Shown here in pieces: positions 59,414 through 64,000 of a DNA stretch of 64,000 nt. Position 1 is the stretch's first letter, and each line of letters begins with the position of its first letter. The DNA is from Variovorax sp. EL159 (lineage in GTDB: Bacteria > Pseudomonadota > Gammaproteobacteria > Burkholderiales > Burkholderiaceae_C). The notes beneath the pieces are model-generated. The model worked only from the letters and a program-made list of their open reading frames with translations, was not told where the DNA came from and made no database searches. The position numbers were made by a program, and so were the translations under genes. The stretch covers positions 682,001-746,000 of the forward strand of contig NZ_FMUJ01000004.1 in the NCBI RefSeq assembly GCF_900100965.1. The letters run 5' to 3'.

Positions 59414-60529
59414 TCAGTGGCCGGCCGGTTGTTTGTAAAGAGAAAGGATATGGCCCGTGCGCGGGTCGCCCTTGCCCGCCAGCACCTGGGCGTAGGCCGC
59501 CTGCACCGCATCGCCGCCGGCGTGGTGTTCGGCGCGCAGCCAGGGCTTCTTGGCGTCGGTCGCTTCGGCGATGAAGTGATGCCAGGCCGACACCATGCGC
59601 CGGCCGAACTCTTCGGCACCCCACTCTGTGGTGCGCTTCTTGATCTGCGCGGGCGCAAAGAACAGCGTGGCGCGCGGGCCGCTCAGGTCTTTGCCTGCGC
59701 CCTTCGACGCGAGCTGCTCGACATGCGTGCCGCCGATGGAGCTGCTGAACTTGAGGTTGGCAAAGCGCGCATGGATCGCGTTGCGCAGCTCGCCGTTGCC
59801 GGCGAAGTCCACGTACACGCAGGGCGTGTCGGCCGCGATGGTGTCGAGTGCGTCGTAGGTCACCACGCGGTCGTAGCAGCCCAGGCTTTCGCAGAAGGCC
59901 ACGTTGCCGGGCGAGGTCAGGCCGATCACCTCGATGCCCTTGCGCTGGTGCAGCTGGAACGCGGTGCCGTAAGCCGTCTTGCTCGATGCGCTCGACAGCA
60001 GCATGGTGTTGGCGCCGAAGAAGTCGTTGTCGGCCATGAAGTCGTCGATCAGCCACGAGGTGATGAACAGCGGGCGCAGCAGCGACTGCGTGTCTTCTGT
60101 ATCGGCGGTGTAGAGCGGGTCGGTGTTGCAGCGGAAGTACTGGTTGTAGACGGCCGGCAGTTCGGCGCGGTGCGGTGCCACGTCGGTGAAGCGCTCGGGC
60201 GAGAGCCGGCCGGGGCTCAGCACCGCGCCCGACGCCATCGGCCAGTAGCCGTAGAGCCGCTCGCCCACCGGCACGCCCGGATGCAGCGACTGCACCACGC
60301 TCGCGAAGCCCCACACGGGGATCGTGCCCCAGCCTTCCTCGCCGCTCGGAAAGAACTGCCAGTAGCTCATCGCATCGCCGAAGGCGGCGTAGGTGATGTT
60401 GTTCGAGGTGAGCGCAAAGCTGTCGATGCGCACGCGCACATGGCCGTCCGCCAAGGGTTCGTCGGTGGCGGTGTGCAGGCGCGTGGTGGCGAGCTGGTCT
60501 TTGCGGATCAGGAGGCTGGTGGTGCTCAT
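59414..60529 (-). CDS. DUF2855 family protein
   Basis: A 371-residue cytosolic protein matching the DUF2855 pattern: N-terminal TSLLIRKDQ, TSNNITYAAFGDAMSYWQFFP, and a later VYVDFAGNGELRNAIH. The overall shape recalls an MDR-type Rossmann enzyme without clear zinc or GxGxxG motifs. Function not established. The RBS GTGGAGATCGACACC supports ATG 60529 over the next ATG upstream. A terminator for the ohr gene lies at 60657-60689 between them. Confidence 0.85.
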   Translation of the reverse strand: MSTTSLLIRKDQLATTRLHTATDEPLADGHVRVRIDSFALTSNNITYAAFGDAMSYWQFFPSGEEGWGTIPVWGFASVVQSLHPGVPVGERLYGYWPMASGAVLSPGRLSPERFTDVAPHRAELPAVYNQYFRCNTDPLYTADTEDTQSLLRPLFITSWLIDDFMADNDFFGANTMLLSSASSKTAYGTAFQLHQRKGIEVIGLTSPGNVAFCESLGCYDRVVTYDALDTIAADTPCVYVDFAGNGELRNAIHARFANLKFSSSIGGTHVEQLASKGAGKDLSGPRATLFFAPAQIKKRTTEWGAEEFGRRMVSAWHHFIAEATDAKKPWLRAEHHAGGDAVQAAYAQVLAGKGDPRTGHILSLYKQPAGH

Positions 60530-60656
60530 GGTGTCGATCTCCACGGGTTGAGTGAGGTGTGGGTTTCGGGGCGTGCCGCGACATTAGCCAAGCTTGGTGA
60601 AAGGCGCTATCGCGGTGCCCGTTCCGGCGTCACCCGTGAGACAAGCGTGGGCATGA

Positions 60657-60689
60657 AAAAAGCGCCCCGGCTTGTGGCCGGGGCGCTTG
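60657..60689 (-). terminator. Intrinsic terminator downstream of ohr
   Basis: AAGCGCCCCGGC (60661-60672) pairs perfectly with GCCGGGGCGCTT (60678-60689) over 12 bp; the A-run 60657-60660 gives the U-tract on the minus strand. It lies 21 bp past the ohr stop. Confidence 0.9.
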
Positions 60690-60710
60690 TTCGTTGCTGC
60701 TGCGGGGCGA

Positions 60711-61136
60711 TCAGGCGATCGTCAGTTCGACGTCGATGTTGCCGCGCGTGGCGTTCGAGTACGGGCAGACCTGGTGGGCCGTGTCGACCAGCTTCTGCTT
60801 GGCGTCTGCATCGAGGCCGGGCAGCGTGATCGCCAGCTTGACGGCGATGCCGTAGGCGGCGCCGCCGTTCGTCGGGCCAAGGGAAACGCTGGAGTCGATG
60901 GCGACGTCGTCCGGTACCTTCACGCCGATCTTCGGGCCGACGGCCTTCATGGCGCCGATGAAGCAGGCGGCGTAACCCACCGCGAACAGTTGTTCGGGGT
61001 TGGTGCCGGGCTTGCCGGAACCGGGCGAGCTCAGCTTGACGTCGATGGCGCCGTCGCTGGACTTGCCAGCGCCGTCACGGCCGCCGACGGTGTGGGCTTC
61101 TGCGGTGTAGAGCACTTTGTCAAGCTTGGTGGTCAT
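60711..61136 (-). CDS. ohr: Organic hydroperoxide resistance protein Ohr
   Basis: A 141-residue OsmC/Ohr thiol peroxidase reducing organic hydroperoxides. The redox cysteines are Cys58 (GYAACFIGAM) and Cys124 (HQVCPYSNATRGN), both in canonical contexts. Its partner regulator OhrR is encoded 87 bp upstream on the same strand. An intrinsic terminator follows. The 87-bp spacer probably contains a promoter responsive to OhrR. Confidence 0.96.
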   Translation of the reverse strand: MTTKLDKVLYTAEAHTVGGRDGAGKSSDGAIDVKLSSPGSGKPGTNPEQLFAVGYAACFIGAMKAVGPKIGVKVPDDVAIDSSVSLGPTNGGAAYGIAVKLAITLPGLDADAKQKLVDTAHQVCPYSNATRGNIDVELTIA

Positions 61137-61223
61137 GGTGATTCCTTTGATGATGGAGGAGGGTGAAAAAGCTTCTCTCTTTTCTGGATCGAAGCGGGGA
61201 GAAATAAAGAAACCGGTTGTGTG

Positions 61224-61679
61224 TCAGGCCGCCTTCTTGATGCGGTCGCGCAGGGTCTGGATCTGCTGGGTGAGGGCCACGAGCTCGGGCACCGAGCACT
61301 GGGCCGCTGCCATCAGGCACTCGGGCACGTTGGCCGCGCGGGCCTTGAGCTTGCGGCCAACGGCGGTCAGGGTGATGTGCACGCGGCGCTCGTCGGCCAC
61401 GTCGCGCACGCGGGCCACATAGCCGTTGGCCTCGAGGCGCTTGAGCAGCGGCGTGAGCGTGCCGGAGTCGAGCGAAAGGCGCTCGCCCAGCGCGGAAACC
61501 GTGGGGCCGTCATGCTCCCAGAGGGCGAGCATCACGAGGTATTGCGGGTAGGTGAGCTGCAGCTTTTCCAGCACCGGCTTGTAGAGCCGGGTCATGGCCA
61601 GCGAGGCGGAATACACGGCAAAACACAGCTGGTTGTCCAGCTTGAGCATTTCGTCGGAGGAGGCTGAGGCGGGGTGCAT
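61224..61679 (-). CDS. ohrR: MarR-family peroxide sensor OhrR
   Basis: A 151-residue MarR-type repressor. Cys19 in DNQLCFAVYSAS is the conserved peroxide-sensing cysteine of OhrR; the winged helix follows (TVSALGERLSLDSGTLTPLLKRLEANG) with the wing RVRDVADERRVHITLT. It represses ohr until organic peroxide oxidises it. An in-frame extension to 61832 is excluded because ATG 61679 gives the family N-terminus. Confidence 0.94.
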   Translation of the reverse strand: MHPASASSDEMLKLDNQLCFAVYSASLAMTRLYKPVLEKLQLTYPQYLVMLALWEHDGPTVSALGERLSLDSGTLTPLLKRLEANGYVARVRDVADERRVHITLTAVGRKLKARAANVPECLMAAAQCSVPELVALTQQIQTLRDRIKKAA

Positions 61680-61685
61680 GAGGCG

Positions 61686-61708
61686 AATTGTAGCGAGCAA
61701 TTGAATTG
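61686..61708. promoter_or_regulatory. Candidate OhrR operator
   Basis: AATTG-TAGCGAG-CAATT (61686-61702) and CAATT-G-AATTG (61698-61708) are overlapping inverted repeats just upstream of ohrR. AATT-cored dyads are typical of OhrR sites in other bacteria (TACAATT/AATTGTA). Inferred autoregulation site. Confidence 0.5.
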
Positions 61709-61807
61709 TGTGCAATGTAAAGTTAAGGTAAACGACGTGCCACACTAGAGGCCTTTTGTTTCTCTCTCCCCCGGTCCGTTCCCTCTGGCAAGGCTCCCCG
61801 ACTTCGT

Positions 61808-63406
61808 ATGCGCCCCCTTCCGATTCAGCCAATGGGAATCACCCCGGCCTTCACCCGCACCTCGCACCGCGACATCCTGTGGGCCCTGGGGGCGATGCTG
61901 CTGCTGTGGACCCTGTCCATCGGCTACTTCTATCCGACCCCGCCCTGGGACAACGTCGAAGAGCTGTTCTGGGGCGGCAGCTTCGAGTGGAGCTACTACA
62001 AGCATCCGCCGCTGCCGAGCTGGATCATGGGCGTGCTGGTGCGCCTGGGCGGACGGCAGGCCTGGCTGACCTACGCGGCCGGCGTCGGCTGCGGCGTGGG
62101 TGCGCTCTACCTCGTCTGGCGCTGGTCGCTCGAGATGGTCCACCCGGCGCGCGCGGCGCTGGCCGTGCTGCTCGGCTCGCTGGTGGCCTATCACGTGCAG
62201 CGCGCCATCATCTACAACCACAACACCGTGCAGCTGCTGCCGCTGGCAGGCTACTGGTGGATGCTGTGGCGCGTGCTCCATGCGCCGACAGCGTCGAGGC
62301 TGCGCGACTGGGCATGGCTCGGTGTCTTCGCGGCGCTGTCGATGCTCACCAAGTACAGCGCGGTGGTGCAGTTCGTGGTCGGCGCGGCCTTCATCGTCCG
62401 GCAGGGCCTGTGGCGCGACGCGCAGGTGCGGCGCGGGCTCCTGGTGGCGGTCGGTGTGGCAGCGCTGCTGATGGCGCCGCACGTCTGGTGGGTGCTGGAG
62501 CACTCCACGCGAACGATCGCCTATGCACGCCATTCGGTTCACGCCCCGGGTGCGCACGGGCAAGGCCTTCGCCGCCTGGTGCATGTGTTCGTGACGCAGG
62601 TGGCCCGGTTGTCGCCCATGCTGCTGCTGGTCGGCTGGGCTTGGTTCACCCGCGCTTCGGTGGCGGCGCCGTCGCCTTCGGTTGCCGCCCCGCCGGGGCT
62701 GAACGCGTTCGACCGGCGCTTCCTGGCCTGGGCCACGCTGGGGCCCGCGTGCCTGGTGTTTCCCGCAGCCATCTTGCTGAAGATCCCGTTGCTTGCATCG
62801 TGGCTCACCACCTTCTTCCTGCCGGCCGCGTTGTGGGCCGTGGCCGTGTTGCCCGGCCTCGAGGCGGAGCGCTGGAGCCGTCGGCGCTGGCGCGGCGTGA
62901 TCGCCACCGTGGTGGCGCTCCATGTGGCCGGCGCGCTCGGCCAGGGCTGGGTCGACGGCGTGCTCAGCAAGCGCCTGGGCTACATCACGCGCGCCAACCT
63001 GCCGGCGCAAGAAGTTGCCGATGCCGTGGGCGCCATCTGGCGCGACCACGCCGGCGAGCGGCCGTTCAAGCTGCTCGTGGGCGACACCTGGTTCGCGGGC
63101 GCCGTGGCCTTGAAGATGGACCCGTCGATGCAACTGCTGATCGACGGCGACGAACGCAACTCGCCGTGGCTCGCGCCCGGCGTGCTCGAGCGCGAAGGCG
63201 GCATGGTGCTGATCCTCGACACGCAGGAGTTCCGCTCCGAAGGCATGCTGCTCGAACCCCGCATGGCCGCCGCCAATTGCCGTGGCACGCTGGACATCCC
63301 GTGGGCCGGCGTCGACGAGCGCAACAGCCTGCGCATGCGCTGGGGCATCGTGCTGCCGAAGGGCGACAGCGTCGCGAAGAACTGCGGAGCCGACGCGGGC
63401 AGGTAG
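61808..63406 (+). CDS. GT39/ArnT-like membrane glycosyltransferase
   Basis: A 532-residue integral membrane protein with roughly ten hydrophobic segments in the first 400 residues and a hydrophilic periplasmic C-terminal domain. The early loop YFYPTPPWDNVEELFWGGSFEWSYYKHPPL carries the acidic residues and YKHPP pattern of the dolichyl-phosphate-mannose/ArnT-type (PMT_2) superfamily, which uses polyprenyl-phosphate sugars to modify lipid or protein acceptors. The acceptor (for example lipid A) cannot be told from sequence. Stands alone between ohrR and a lipoprotein gene. Confidence 0.83.
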   Translation: MRPLPIQPMGITPAFTRTSHRDILWALGAMLLLWTLSIGYFYPTPPWDNVEELFWGGSFEWSYYKHPPLPSWIMGVLVRLGGRQAWLTYAAGVGCGVGALYLVWRWSLEMVHPARAALAVLLGSLVAYHVQRAIIYNHNTVQLLPLAGYWWMLWRVLHAPTASRLRDWAWLGVFAALSMLTKYSAVVQFVVGAAFIVRQGLWRDAQVRRGLLVAVGVAALLMAPHVWWVLEHSTRTIAYARHSVHAPGAHGQGLRRLVHVFVTQVARLSPMLLLVGWAWFTRASVAAPSPSVAAPPGLNAFDRRFLAWATLGPACLVFPAAILLKIPLLASWLTTFFLPAALWAVAVLPGLEAERWSRRRWRGVIATVVALHVAGALGQGWVDGVLSKRLGYITRANLPAQEVADAVGAIWRDHAGERPFKLLVGDTWFAGAVALKMDPSMQLLIDGDERNSPWLAPGVLEREGGMVLILDTQEFRSEGMLLEPRMAAANCRGTLDIPWAGVDERNSLRMRWGIVLPKGDSVAKNCGADAGR

Positions 63407-63554
63407 CGCCGCGGCGGCTTTGCCCGTTGGGCGGGGCGAGATGTCAGTTGAAGGTGCTGCGGTTGCGGCAAGGCTCGGCATACTCCCGTGCCAGCTGCGT
63501 GAACCGTGGTCCACGGCCGGCGCGAACCATTCCTCAGCCCTTCAACCGAAAGCC

Positions 63555-64000
63555 ATGAACAGTTCTCTGATGCTCTCTGCCGCCTCGGGAATCACTTGCA
63601 CGCGACGCCTCTCGACGGTGGCCCTCGCCCTGCTGCTGGCCGCCTGCGCCGCTCCGTACCAGGCGCCCCAGGGCAAGGATGTCGCGCGATTACGCATCCT
63701 CAGCGAGCAGACCGAATGGTCGAAGGGCGTCAAGACAGTGATCTATCCGAGTGACGGGTGCGAGGCTCCGATGGAGCTTGGCTTCTTCGGCGGCATCGCG
63801 CGGCTGGGCGCGCAGGACAAGCCGCTAGGCATTCCCGGGGGCGCCGAGCTCGACCCCCGCACGTTCATCGAGCGGCTCATACCCGCCGGCCGCCGCGACC
63901 TCATCTCCATGAAGCTGGGGATCAGCGCGGACAGCAAGACCTGTGTGGTGACCTTCTCTTTCGAGCCGGTGGTCGGCGGCGACTACGAAGCCCGCATGCA
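63555..64000 (+). CDS. Lipoprotein, 3' end cut by the window
   Basis: An open frame from ATG 63555 to the window edge, at least 148 residues. Signal peptide with lipobox LLLAAC (Cys31), then a soluble domain with two further cysteines (SDGCEAP and SKTCVV), probably disulfide-bonded. Preceding region 63407-63554 shows no gene. Family not recognised. The N-terminal Met could also be at residue 6, but the lipobox position is right for either. Confidence 0.75.
   Translation, partial: MNSSLMLSAASGITCTRRLSTVALALLLAACAAPYQAPQGKDVARLRILSEQTEWSKGVKTVIYPSDGCEAPMELGFFGGIARLGAQDKPLGIPGGAELDPRTFIERLIPAGRRDLISMKLGISADSKTCVVTFSFEPVVGGDYEARM

Noticed and set aside
58127..60829. 900-codon plus-strand open frame
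   Set aside because: Crosses a LysR gene end, srkA and the DUF2855 gene in antisense; composition is typical of a shadow frame.

Overview
The window is high-GC (roughly two-thirds G+C), densely coded DNA. Gene content points to a Burkholderiales bacterium, most likely Comamonadaceae and Variovorax-like: sox genes, three Bug/TTT solute receptors, two LysR regulators, a Comamonadaceae-style polyglycine lipoprotein and palindromic intergenic repeats. No rRNA, tRNA, CRISPR array, prophage or insertion sequence is visible. The taxonomic call is an inference from gene content only.

Layout. 1-2259: 3' end of soxB followed by a YeeE/YedE sulfur transporter. 2284-3489: lipoprotein. 3667-14052: a Kdp high-affinity potassium uptake locus in two blocks. 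The first is kdpFABC with three extra small ORFs; the second is the kdpDE sensor/regulator pair; an opposite-strand MFS exporter lies between them. A phased set of TTTACGC repeats upstream is a candidate KdpE site. 14053-14729: non-coding region with a 7-bp tandem array and two large inverted hairpin elements. 14730-19053: FAD monooxygenase, a secreted protein, and an EF-G paralogue behind a structured leader holding two tiny ORFs and an intrinsic terminator. 19058-22463: an oxidoreductase and an overlapping glycosyltransferase/membrane protein/phosphatase operon. 22464-22869: a second pair of inverted hairpin elements of a different family. 22870-25452: nicotinamide salvage (nadV and nadM-Nudix). 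25569-30322: pseudouridine synthase, an AlkZ/YcaQ-like protein, and a two-component system followed by a small repeat-containing secreted protein with an intervening dyad. 30375-34399: aquaporin, divergent MDR/LysR pair and an orphan ABC receptor.

35132-40647: six minus-strand genes with tight or overlapping junctions, most of them exported. They look like a non-canonical chaperone/usher-type surface-fibre locus: a beta-barrel with a C-terminal Cna-B/SdrD-like domain, three subunit-like proteins with a shared C-terminal motif, a chaperone-like protein and one unknown. 40935-43645: htpG with an acidic insert, overlapping a lipoprotein gene. 44887-51956: a cell-surface carbohydrate cluster (three glycosyltransferase-like proteins, UDP-glucose dehydrogenase) that also holds a diiron ferritin-like protein. 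51942-58355: an organic-acid catabolic unit (CoA transferase, thioesterase, two Bug receptors, acyl-CoA dehydrogenase) divergent from a LysR regulator. 58346-61708: SrkA kinase, DUF2855 protein and the ohr/ohrR peroxide module. 61808-64000: a GT39 membrane glycosyltransferase and a lipoprotein cut by the window edge.

The two observations most worth a second look are the pairs of hairpin elements at 14137-14619 and 22600-22836, where an identical core is enclosed by arms that differ between copies yet remain self-complementary, and the fibre-like operon at 35132-40647.
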